Origin: Acidobacteriota bacterium
GTDB lineage: Bacteria > Acidobacteriota > Terriglobia > Terriglobales > Acidobacteriaceae
Direction: 5' to 3'
Assembly (NCBI GenBank): GCA_003225515.1
Contig: QIAK01000426.1
Location: 1-6,306, forward strand
Length of the DNA: 6,306 nucleotides
In this document: positions 1 through 6,306 of the stretch, piece by piece
How the letters are laid out: each line of letters begins with the position of its first letter
How positions within the stretch are numbered: the first letter of the stretch is position 1
The notes under the pieces: model-generated
What the model was told of the DNA's origin: nothing
What the model saw: only the letters and a program-made list of their open reading frames with translations
Database searches by the model: none
Position numbers and translations under genes: made by a program

Positions 1-597
1 CGCGGAATCGAGCAGGCGGATTCAGTTACTCTTGATCCTCATAAATGGCTGGCCATGCCCTTCTCGACCGGCCTCTTTCTCACTCGGCATCCCGAGGGAC
101 TGCTGCATACGTTTTCAGTCCCGTGCCCGTACTTGCAGAAAACGACAGTGAGCACATTGCCCGACAACCTAAGCATCGGAGCGCAGTGGTCACGCCGTAT
201 GAACTCCCTCAAGCTGTGGATGACGCTCAAGGCCCACGGACGGCAGGGCTACCAGGAACTGATCGACCGGCAGATAGAACTGGCACGCGGCTTTGCGGAT
301 TGGGCAGCCGCGTCCGAACATTTCGAACTCGCCGCGCCCCAAGTCTTACCGATTCTGAATCTACGCCTGCGAACAGAAGATGTTAGTCCCCAGGATCTCG
401 GCCGGCTGCATGCGGCGATCATTGATGAGGTCAACCATGACGGTCAGCGCTGGATTTCTGGAGGCATTGTCAATGGCCAAAGCGTTATCCGCACGATGAT
501 CATCAGCTATTTGAGCGAGAAGCACCATTTGGAAGGCCTGCAGGATGCATTGCAGGCCGCTGCGATCAGAGTATCTCCACTCGCAGAAATAGCGTGA
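1..597 (+). CDS. PLP-dependent group II amino acid decarboxylase, C-terminal part (5' end outside window)
   Basis: The frame is open from base 1 to the TGA at 595-597, giving 198 residues. This is roughly the last 40% of a family whose members are usually about 470-500 residues. Residues 12-16 read D-P-H-K-W, the signature of the group II decarboxylases (aromatic amino acid, glutamate and aspartate decarboxylases). K15 is the lysine that forms the Schiff base with pyridoxal phosphate. Further family marks are S-R-R-x-x-x-L-K-L-W at 64-73 and a conserved arginine (R164) near the C-terminus. The enzyme should be cytoplasmic and remove the alpha-carboxylate of an amino acid to give an amine or beta-/gamma-amino acid. 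The substrate cannot be read, because the N-terminal half is missing. It sits 68 bases upstream of an NRPS gene on the same strand, so it probably provides a building block such as beta-alanine, or an amine, for the peptide. The ATG at 55 is internal and not the true start. Confidence 0.9.
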   Translation, partial: RGIEQADSVTLDPHKWLAMPFSTGLFLTRHPEGLLHTFSVPCPYLQKTTVSTLPDNLSIGAQWSRRMNSLKLWMTLKAHGRQGYQELIDRQIELARGFADWAAASEHFELAAPQVLPILNLRLRTEDVSPQDLGRLHAAIIDEVNHDGQRWISGGIVNGQSVIRTMIISYLSEKHHLEGLQDALQAAAIRVSPLAEIA

Positions 598-650
598 GGT
601 GTTTTAATTCACAATGCTACGAGATCGGAAATTCGGCAACTAAGCGTTCC

Positions 651-656
651 AGGTGA
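651..656 (+). promoter_or_regulatory. Ribosome binding site for the A-PCP NRPS gene
   Basis: AGGTGA lies 9 bases before the ATG at 666 and is a good Shine-Dalgarno match. It supports 666 as the true start. It is the only strong ribosome binding site among the three NRPS starts in the window. The rest of the 598-665 gap shows no clear hairpin terminator and no convincing promoter, which fits read-through from the decarboxylase gene. Confidence 0.65.
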
Positions 657-665
657 CGTTTCGAT

Positions 666-2486
666 ATGACCGTGCACGATTTAATCAGCGCTCAGGCGAT
701 TGCAACCCCCGATGCGACGGCGATTGTAGCTGGCGATACGCAGCTCTCTTATCGCGAACTGGATTCGCGTGCTAACCGATTAGCCCATTTGTTGCGTGCT
801 TCGGGAGTCGGAAAAGAAGTCCCTGTCGGCGTCTGCATGGGGCGTTCCGCGGGCCTGGTGATCGGGGCACTCGGCATTTTGAAAGCCGGGGGAGCCTATG
901 TTGCGCTGGATCCGAGTTACCCCGCAAACCGGTTGGCTATGCTCTTAGAGGACTCCGGAGCTCAACTATTGCTTACGCAGCCTGAGGTTGCCGAACGAGT
1001 TCCGGTCGGCCCCTGGGAAACGATCGTTCTAGATGACGAGGGCGCCTTAACTTTCGGCCGTTCGGAAGCCACTTTCACAAGCGACACCACGGCCGAGAAT
1101 CTGGCCTACATTGTATTTACCTCTGGCTCGACCGGTCGACCGAAGGGCGTGCAGGTTACACATGCGAACCTGCTCAATCTCATTCACTGGCACCAGCGTG
1201 CTTTCAACATCGCTCCTGCGGATAAGGCAACGATGCACGCCAGTCCTGGATTTGATGCTTCGGTGTGGGAACTTTGGCCTTACCTTGCTACAGGCGCAAG
1301 TGTGCACATCATCAATGAGAACGTAAGAACCGCTCCCGAATTACTTCGTGATTGGATGGTTACTCACGGCATCACGATCAGCTTTCTTCCAACCGCACTT
1401 GCAGAGGCGATGATCGAGTTGTCCTGGCCACAGCACACTGCTCTTCGAATATTGCTCACAGGCGCCGACACCCTTCGCCGCCGTCCTCCAATTGGATTGC
1501 CTTTTAGCTTTGTGAACAACTATGGTCCAACTGAGTGTACGGTTGTGGCCACGTCGGGAACGGTGGAACCTGGAAGTCAGGCTGGGGGATTGCCCTCCAT
1601 TGGGCACCCAATAACGAACGCTCACGTCTACGTTGTGGACGATCAACAAAAAATTGTTGCCCCAGGTGCTCCAGGCGAATTGCTGATCGGGGGAGCGGGA
1701 GTGTCTCGCGGCTACCGGAATCTTCCTGAATTGACGGATGAAAAATTTGTGCTCGATCCATTCAGCGATACACCAGGAGCTCTCGCCTATAGGACGGGTG
1801 ACTTGGGCCGCATAATGCCCAATGGCGAAATCGCATTTATGGGACGAGTTGACGACCAGATCAAGATTCGGGGCTACCGGATTGAGCCCGATGAAATCGC
1901 TGCCGTGCTTCACAGCCATCCCGCGATCAAGGCATGCTGTGTTTCGACTTACCACGATGTTTCCGATGAGGTACACCTCGTGGCTTATATCGTTCTGGCT
2001 ACAAATGCACGCCCGACGCGAGCAGAATTGCAGGGCTTTCTCGGTGAATACCTTCCCGATTACATGATCCCATCGACCTTCGTGAAGTTGGAGGAACTGC
2101 GGGTGTCGCCGAGTGGAAAATTGGATCGAGCCGCGCTTCCCAGACCGACGGCTACGAACGTTCTTGAGGACGATTCATTTGAGGATCCAGAGTCTCCGAT
2201 TGAGGAGTGCCTATCCGGCATTCTTACGGCTCTTCTTGGAGTGACTCGCGTGGGCCGGGACGAAAACTTCTTTAACCTCGGAGGTCATTCATTAATGGGC
2301 GCACAAATAGTCGCGAGGATCCAAGAGACATTCGGAGTAGAACTCTCATTGCGCAGCATTTTTGATCATCCTACGTTGCGGGGAATGGCCGGTGAAATCG
2401 AGGCGCTGATTCACGCAAGACTCGCTGCAATGAGCGACGATGAGGCTCGTCAGCTGCTGGCAGCACAGGATGGACTGCGCGCATGA
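666..2486 (+). CDS. NRPS initiation-type module, adenylation domain plus peptidyl carrier protein (A-PCP), predicted leucine-activating
   Basis: This 606-residue protein starts directly with an A domain and has no C domain, as expected of a loading module or an in-trans A-PCP. Core motifs in order: A1 L-S-Y-R-E-L; A2 L-K-A-G-G-A-Y; A3 T-S-G-S-T-G-R-P-K-G (about 149-162); A4 F-D-A-S-V-W-E (196-202); A5 N-N-Y-G-P-T-E (284-290); A6 G-E-L-L-I-G-G; A7 Y-R-T-G-D-L; A8 G-R-V-D-D-Q-I-K-I-R-G-Y-R; A10 P-S-G-K-L-D-R with K485. Aligned by eye to GrsA PheA, the pocket residues D197, A198, W201, F240, L264, G266, N285, V293, V294 and K485 spell DAWFLGNVVK, the established Leu(1) code. The enzyme should therefore make leucyl-AMP and load it on its own carrier. 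The PCP has F-F-N-L-G-G-H-S-L, with S542 as the phosphopantetheine site. The last 30 or so residues (I-E-A-L-I-H-A-R-L, then M-S-D-D-E-A-R-Q-L-L) look like a helical docking tail. The domains look complete and the key residues are intact. The start is supported by AGGTGA nine bases upstream. Confidence 0.95.
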   Translation: MTVHDLISAQAIATPDATAIVAGDTQLSYRELDSRANRLAHLLRASGVGKEVPVGVCMGRSAGLVIGALGILKAGGAYVALDPSYPANRLAMLLEDSGAQLLLTQPEVAERVPVGPWETIVLDDEGALTFGRSEATFTSDTTAENLAYIVFTSGSTGRPKGVQVTHANLLNLIHWHQRAFNIAPADKATMHASPGFDASVWELWPYLATGASVHIINENVRTAPELLRDWMVTHGITISFLPTALAEAMIELSWPQHTALRILLTGADTLRRRPPIGLPFSFVNNYGPTECTVVATSGTVEPGSQAGGLPSIGHPITNAHVYVVDDQQKIVAPGAPGELLIGGAGVSRGYRNLPELTDEKFVLDPFSDTPGALAYRTGDLGRIMPNGEIAFMGRVDDQIKIRGYRIEPDEIAAVLHSHPAIKACCVSTYHDVSDEVHLVAYIVLATNARPTRAELQGFLGEYLPDYMIPSTFVKLEELRVSPSGKLDRAALPRPTATNVLEDDSFEDPESPIEECLSGILTALLGVTRVGRDENFFNLGGHSLMGAQIVARIQETFGVELSLRSIFDHPTLRGMAGEIEALIHARLAAMSDDEARQLLAAQDGLRA

Positions 2487-2608
2487 ATACCGCGGCCGAA
2501 CCTGGCAATGCTGCTGTTTCTATACCGATGCAATCTGAAATTACGCAACGTTGGTTCAGTTCATGCTGCAAGCCACGGGATTATCGGATGTTAAGCGTGA
2601 CCTGCTAA
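2483..2608 (+). other. 41-codon ORF in the ATGA overlap, possible coupling leader or remnant of a frameshifted N-terminus
   Basis: An ATG at 2483 overlaps the stop of the A-PCP gene (ATGA, 2483-2486). An AGGA-type sequence at 2467-2470 lies about 12 bases before it. The frame stays open for 41 codons to TAA at 2606-2608, passing over the likely start of the freestanding C-domain gene (2563) in a different frame. The peptide begins M-N-T-A-A-E-P-G-N-A-A and matches nothing I recognise. It could be a chance ORF, a leader that carries ribosomes across the 76-base gap to the weak start at 2563, or the original N-terminus of the next gene cut off by an indel. The paralogous downstream subunit has no such extension, which argues against the last idea. 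Confidence 0.25.
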
Positions 2609-3960
2609 GCCGGTACATGCGAGGAGTTGCTTCCTCCAAAGTCGGGACAATTCGCCGCCGGCCTGCAGGGAGCGCTGCGCCCCTCTCCATGTCGCAGGCT
2701 GAGTTGTATCATCGTGAACTGCGCCTCCATGGTATCCCGCCCCTCCATAACGAATGCGTTAATCTCCGAATGCTTGGCCATTTGGATATCGTCGCTTTAG
2801 AAAAAAGCTTCAATGAAACTATCAAGCGCCACGAATTATGGCGCACAACTGTCGAAACCCATGGCGGACAGCCGGTACAAATCATTCATCCTGCAATGCC
2901 CGTGGAGTTAACTCCAGTTGATCTGCAGGGAGTCCCCGAGGCCGGGCGCGAAGAAGTTTGTTCTCGCCTTGTAAGCGCCGATGTGTGCCGGCCATTCGAT
3001 GTACGCGGCGGTGCATTGATTAGGCCCAAGTTGATACGAATGAACGAGACGGAGCACCGGCTCTTTCTTACAGCGCATCAAATGGTTTTGGACGGGGTCT
3101 CCGCGTATCAGATTTTTCCCTCGGAACTGGCGACGTTCTATAAAGGCTTTTCATCCGGAAAATCTGTGAGTCTTCCAGAACCGAAGGTTCAGTATGCGGA
3201 TTTTGCCTATTGGCAAAATGAGTCGCTGAATGGAACAGCCACAAGCCAAATAAGTTACTGGCGTCAGCAATTAGCCAGCGAAACGCCAATCGCTTCGTTC
3301 CCGTTGAAAGCGCAGCCTATCAGAGGCACATTTTACGGAACTATCAAGAAATTCTCGTTCCCAAAAACCCTGAGCGAAGGCATTAAAGAATTTGCTCGTC
3401 AAATGGGTACGACTGTTTTTCTCGTTCTGCTAACGGGAGTTGCTACTCTTCTGCGCCAGCATACGAACCAGGAAGAGATCGTTGTCGGAACATTGTCTCC
3501 ATCCGGACGGAAGCGCAGCGAGGTTATGGGACTGTTGGGATATTTCCTGAATCCGGTGATTTTAAAATTCACTATCAAGAAAGGTACGACGTTTCGAGAA
3601 CTCTTGTCGCAGGCGCAAGGTGTCCTGTTGGATGCTATGTGCCATGACGATGTTCCAATCGAACGCGTGGCCCGTGAACTCGGGCACGCGGACGAATCGA
3701 GTCCGAGCCCGTTTTTCTCAACCGTAGTTTCTCTGCAACCTCCGACACCGAATCTGGAGTTACCCTGGTCGGTGACAACTATGGACGTTGAAAACGGGGG
3801 TTCTCCATGGGAGACTTATTTTTCCTTTATAGAAAAGCCCGAGGGTTTCATTGGCCGCGTTCAATACAATTCAGATCTGTTTGACGAAGCAGCCATTGAA
3901 TGTGCGCTGCATGATTTGCAAAACTTATTACAGGTGCATTGCCTGGAAGCAGTCGTTTGA
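2563..3960 (+). CDS. Freestanding NRPS condensation (C) domain protein with HQxxxDG active-site variant
   Basis: This 465-residue protein is one full C domain, the enzyme fold that forms the peptide bond between two carrier-bound substrates. It stops where the C domain ends, with no A, PCP or thioesterase. I chose ATG 2563 because it gives M plus five residues before L-S-D-V-K-R, exactly as in the downstream paralogue (M plus five before L-S-D-A-K-R). TTG at 2551 would add four residues, and neither start has a clear Shine-Dalgarno site. Motifs seen: C1 L-S-M-S-Q; C2 K-R-H-E-L-W-R-T-T (88-96); C3 H172-Q-M-V-L-D-G178; C4 Y-A-D-F-A-Y-W (211-217); C5 L-S-P-S-G-R (311-316); C6 G-Y-F-L-N-P-V (326-332); C7 H-D-D-V-P (361-365). 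At C3 the usual catalytic second His of HHxxxDG is Gln173. C5 and C6 also drift from the T-P-x-A-G-R and N-x-x-x-L-R consensus. It is alignable over its whole length with the C domain of the next gene. Possible roles are starter acylation, a second condensation in trans, or a decayed duplicate. Confidence 0.88.
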   Translation: MLQATGLSDVKRDLLSRYMRGVASSKVGTIRRRPAGSAAPLSMSQAELYHRELRLHGIPPLHNECVNLRMLGHLDIVALEKSFNETIKRHELWRTTVETHGGQPVQIIHPAMPVELTPVDLQGVPEAGREEVCSRLVSADVCRPFDVRGGALIRPKLIRMNETEHRLFLTAHQMVLDGVSAYQIFPSELATFYKGFSSGKSVSLPEPKVQYADFAYWQNESLNGTATSQISYWRQQLASETPIASFPLKAQPIRGTFYGTIKKFSFPKTLSEGIKEFARQMGTTVFLVLLTGVATLLRQHTNQEEIVVGTLSPSGRKRSEVMGLLGYFLNPVILKFTIKKGTTFRELLSQAQGVLLDAMCHDDVPIERVARELGHADESSPSPFFSTVVSLQPPTPNLELPWSVTTMDVENGGSPWETYFSFIEKPEGFIGRVQYNSDLFDEAAIECALHDLQNLLQVHCLEAVV

Positions 3961-3990
3961 GGAGTGCGCAAAAAGGGTGCATGGCAATTA

Positions 3991-6306
3991 ATGTCGGACC
4001 AGACCAACTTATCTGACGCCAAACGAAGCCTCCTCGCAAAATATCTTCGCGGTGAGATGGCCCGTGCGCCGGAAAATCGCAGTCGCATAGTGGCTCGTCC
4101 TACCAGCGATGTTGCGCCGCTTTCGCTCTCGCAGCAGCAAGTATGGCTGCATCATCACATTGCCCCCGACGACGCTCCTGTTTACAACGAGACACTCACG
4201 ATTCATCGAAGTGGGCCGTTACACGTGCGGGCGATCGAGCGCACCTTCGCTGAGATTATCCGGCGTCACGAAATTTGGCGCACGACCTTCGAAATGATCG
4301 AAGGCCGACCCGTGCAGATCATTCATCCCCCTGAGACCGATTTCACGCTGAGGCTCATCCATCTGAATGGTCTTCCAGAAGCTACGCGCGAGCATGAAGC
4401 TGTTCGCTTGGCCCGCGAACAGGCAGTCCGGCCCTTCGACCTAAGTACCGGCCCTCTGATGCGTGCATTATTAGTGAAGTTAGCCGAGGACCAGCATCGC
4501 TTGTTCTTGACGTTTCATCAGCTGATTTTTGATGGGGTGACGGCGTATCGGGTTTTTCTTCCGGAACTGGCCGCAATCTATCAGGCTTTTTCGGAGAACA
4601 AACCGTCGCCACTTCCCGAGCCGCGCATTCAATATGCCGACTACGCATGCTGGCAACAGGATCTCGTTGATGAAGAGTCAATCGCGACCCAGAGAAATTA
4701 CTGGCAGACGAAGCTCGCGGGGGAGTTGCCTGTATTGGACTGGCCAAGCGACCGACCTCGGCCATCCGTACAGAGCTACCGGGGCGAGATTCAGCGGGCG
4801 GCCTTTTCGAGAGACCTTGCGCGGAAGTTAAGAGTGCTCAGCCAAAGAGAGGGAGCCTCGCTGTTCATGATCCTGGTAGCGGGGCTCAGCGCTTTGTTAT
4901 ATAGGTATACGGGCCAGCAAGATATTCTTCTGGGCGCACCCACCGCGGGCCGCAAGCTTGCTGAGGTGCAAGGAATGCTGGGCTACTTCTTGAATGTTTT
5001 GCCGCTGCGCATCGATCTCACGGGGAACCCAAGTTTTCGAGAGCTTTTGAGGCGAGTACGAGAAACTATACTCGAAGCCTTATCCAATCAAGACGTGCCT
5101 TTTGCCCAGCTAATCGAAAAACTTGCGCCCAGGCTCGATCCCAGCCGCAACCCACTCTTCCAGATCGCGATTTCTCTGGAGCCTCCAGTTGCGGTTACGG
5201 ATGTGGGATGGAGCGCTACACAATCTGATATTCCAACAGGCGCTTCGAAGCTGGATCTCTATATCGATCTCGATGAGACGCGGGACAGTATTGTAGGGCC
5301 TGTGACTTATAATCCCGACCTCTTCGAAGACAGCACCATCCGCAGCATGATCGCGCATTGGCGAATGCTCCTGGAGAGTGCCGCCGACGATCCCGAGTGC
5401 CGTCTCTCAGAGCTGCCGATTCTTACGGCGGATGAGAAACGCACAATTTTATATTCCTGGAATCAGACGACAGCGGATTTTCCGAGAGAGAAATGTATTC
5501 ACCAGATTTTCGACGCGCAGTGTGAATTGACTCCAGACGCAGTAGCAGTGCGAGACCAAAACAAGAAATATTCTTTCCGGCAATTGCGAGAACGCAGCAA
5601 CTCCGTCGCCCACTATCTTCGGAATAGAGGTGCGGGGCCGGGCTCCAGGATTGCATTGCACCTGGAACCATCTGTTGAAACTGTGGTCGGCCTACTCGGT
5701 ATTCTTAAAACTGGCGCCGCCTACGTGCCGTTGGACGCCTCTTACCCAACCGAGTGGATCAATTTTGTGCTCCAGGATTCTGGAGTAGCGTTCGTCCTCA
5801 CGCAGGAAAAACTGGCGGGCAAGCTCCCTTCCCACCAGGCAAAAACAGTATGCCTCGATCGTGTGAATATGATGTCCGAACTTGCTTCGGACGATCCAGG
5901 CTGCATGATTCAACCAGATCAAGCGGCGTATGTGTTGTACACGTCGGGATCGACGGGAAGGCCGAAGGGGGTGGAAGGAACGCACCGCGGGTGTTTGAAC
6001 CGACTGGCCTGGATGTGGCAGAGATATCCTTTCCAGCCGGGAGAAGTCTGCTGCCAGAAAACCAATCTCGGATTTGTGGATTCTGTAGCCGAGATCTTTG
6101 GCCCGTTGCTGGCCGGCGTCCCGAACGTGATCATTCCCTCGGAAACTCTGCGCGATCCCGAAGCCCTGCTGCAAACCCTGGCCGAGGAAGGGGTCACTCG
6201 AATCGTATTGGTGCCTTCGCTGTTGCGCATGCTGCTGGAGCATGCTCCGCAATTGCAGGCGCGGGTGCCGCGGCTGCAACTCTGGTGCTGCAGTGGCGAG
6301 GTGCTG
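3991..6306 (+). CDS. NRPS subunit, condensation plus adenylation domain (3' end outside window), possible beta-amino acid module
   Basis: The frame is open from ATG 3991 to the window end, 772 codons without a stop. Residues 1-25 form a short helix-like head (L-S-D-A-K-R-S-L-L-A-K-Y-L-R-G). The C domain covers about 40-470: C1 L-S-L-S-Q (44-48), C2 R-R-H-E-I-W-R-T-T-F (91-100), C3 H176-Q-L-I-F-D-G182, C4 Y-A-D-Y (215-218), C5 G-A-P-T-A-G-R (315-321), C6 G-Y-F-L-N-V-L-P-L-R (331-340), C7 N-Q-D-V-P-F (366-371). An A domain starts near 495: A1 Y-S-F-R-Q-L (527-532), A2 L-K-T-G-A-A-Y, A3 T-S-G-S-T-G-R-P-K-G (651-660), A4 F-V-D-S-V-A-E (695-701). Visible pocket residues are V696, D697, A700, L740, C766 and S768. 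The missing first Asp and the V-D opening resemble the beta-alanine code VDWVISLADK, so a beta-amino acid is plausible but unproven. The rest of the A domain and probably a PCP lie beyond the window. The ribosome binding site is weak: AAGGG at 3973-3977, 13 bases from the ATG. An in-frame GTG at 3964 is an alternative start. Confidence 0.93.
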   Translation, partial: MSDQTNLSDAKRSLLAKYLRGEMARAPENRSRIVARPTSDVAPLSLSQQQVWLHHHIAPDDAPVYNETLTIHRSGPLHVRAIERTFAEIIRRHEIWRTTFEMIEGRPVQIIHPPETDFTLRLIHLNGLPEATREHEAVRLAREQAVRPFDLSTGPLMRALLVKLAEDQHRLFLTFHQLIFDGVTAYRVFLPELAAIYQAFSENKPSPLPEPRIQYADYACWQQDLVDEESIATQRNYWQTKLAGELPVLDWPSDRPRPSVQSYRGEIQRAAFSRDLARKLRVLSQREGASLFMILVAGLSALLYRYTGQQDILLGAPTAGRKLAEVQGMLGYFLNVLPLRIDLTGNPSFRELLRRVRETILEALSNQDVPFAQLIEKLAPRLDPSRNPLFQIAISLEPPVAVTDVGWSATQSDIPTGASKLDLYIDLDETRDSIVGPVTYNPDLFEDSTIRSMIAHWRMLLESAADDPECRLSELPILTADEKRTILYSWNQTTADFPREKCIHQIFDAQCELTPDAVAVRDQNKKYSFRQLRERSNSVAHYLRNRGAGPGSRIALHLEPSVETVVGLLGILKTGAAYVPLDASYPTEWINFVLQDSGVAFVLTQEKLAGKLPSHQAKTVCLDRVNMMSELASDDPGCMIQPDQAAYVLYTSGSTGRPKGVEGTHRGCLNRLAWMWQRYPFQPGEVCCQKTNLGFVDSVAEIFGPLLAGVPNVIIPSETLRDPEALLQTLAEEGVTRIVLVPSLLRMLLEHAPQLQARVPRLQLWCCSGEVL

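Noticed and set aside
55..597. ATG at 55 as the start of a short complete decarboxylase gene
   Set aside because: The frame is open upstream to base 1 and encodes the D-P-H-K-W PLP motif before this ATG, so it is an internal methionine of a gene cut by the window edge.
598..665. Possible terminator or promoter between the decarboxylase and the A-PCP gene
   Set aside because: I found no inverted repeat with a T-run and no convincing -35/-10 pair. Only the ribosome binding site is supported.
1341..1976. Long minus-strand ORF (211 codons)
   Set aside because: It lies fully inside the A domain coding region, whose motifs are intact on the + strand. The minus-strand protein shows no recognisable domain, so it is a shadow ORF.
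2551..2562. TTG at 2551 as the start of the freestanding C gene
   Set aside because: It has no Shine-Dalgarno site, and it adds four residues not matched in the paralogous downstream protein. It remains possible, but ATG 2563 is preferred.
3981..4016. ATG at 3981, which is closer to the AAAGGG sequence
   Set aside because: It opens a frame that ends after 11 codons at TGA 4014-4016 and does not encode the C domain. ATG 3991 gives the head matching the paralogue.
5692..6279. Minus-strand ORF of 195 codons
   Set aside because: It is antisense to the A domain of the C-A subunit, is rich in Arg, Gln and His as expected for shadow translation, and has no recognisable motif.

Overview
The window is part of a nonribosomal peptide synthetase (NRPS) gene cluster. 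Four genes all lie on the + strand with short gaps, so they probably form one operon, which runs off both ends of the window. The organism is bacterial, with moderate G+C by eye. The short split NRPS subunits, and N-terminal helices of the type L-S-D-x-K-R-x-L-L-x-(R/K)-Y-x-R-G, recall NRPS systems I associate with Acidobacteriota or similar soil bacteria. That taxonomic guess rests on memory of protein style and is weak.

Layout. Positions 1-597 hold the C-terminal part of a group II (PLP-dependent) amino acid decarboxylase, including its PLP lysine. After a 68-base gap with a good ribosome binding site comes 666-2486, a two-domain adenylation-carrier protein (A-PCP). Its ten-residue specificity code reads D-A-W-F-L-G-N-V-V-K, the classical leucine code. 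Positions 2563-3960 encode a freestanding condensation (C) domain protein with no A or PCP domain. Positions 3991-6306 encode a larger subunit that begins with a second, paralogous C domain, continues into an A domain, and leaves the window before the A domain ends. The visible code of this second A domain starts V-D-A-L-C-S. It lacks the usual Asp at the first position and has Asp at the second, as in beta-alanine or beta-amino acid activating domains.

How the genes may work together (inference). The A-PCP protein would load leucine as an initiation module. The C-A subunit would join it to its own substrate, possibly beta-alanine or another beta-amino acid. The decarboxylase could supply that unit, since some group II decarboxylases make beta-alanine from aspartate, or it could make an amine used elsewhere. 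The role of the extra freestanding C domain is not clear. It could acylate the starter, perform a separate condensation, or be a degenerate duplicate.

Most notable points: both C domains have H-Q-x-x-x-D-G where H-H-x-x-x-D-G is expected, so the usual catalytic second His is Gln in both; two C-domain proteins follow one another in the same reading frame, separated by one TGA and ten codons; the second A domain has a beta-amino-acid-like pocket; and a 41-codon ORF starting at the ATGA overlap after the A-PCP gene runs across the start of the C-domain gene in another frame.

There is no intergenic stretch longer than 80 bases. I saw no RNA genes, mobile elements, CRISPR arrays or convincing terminators.
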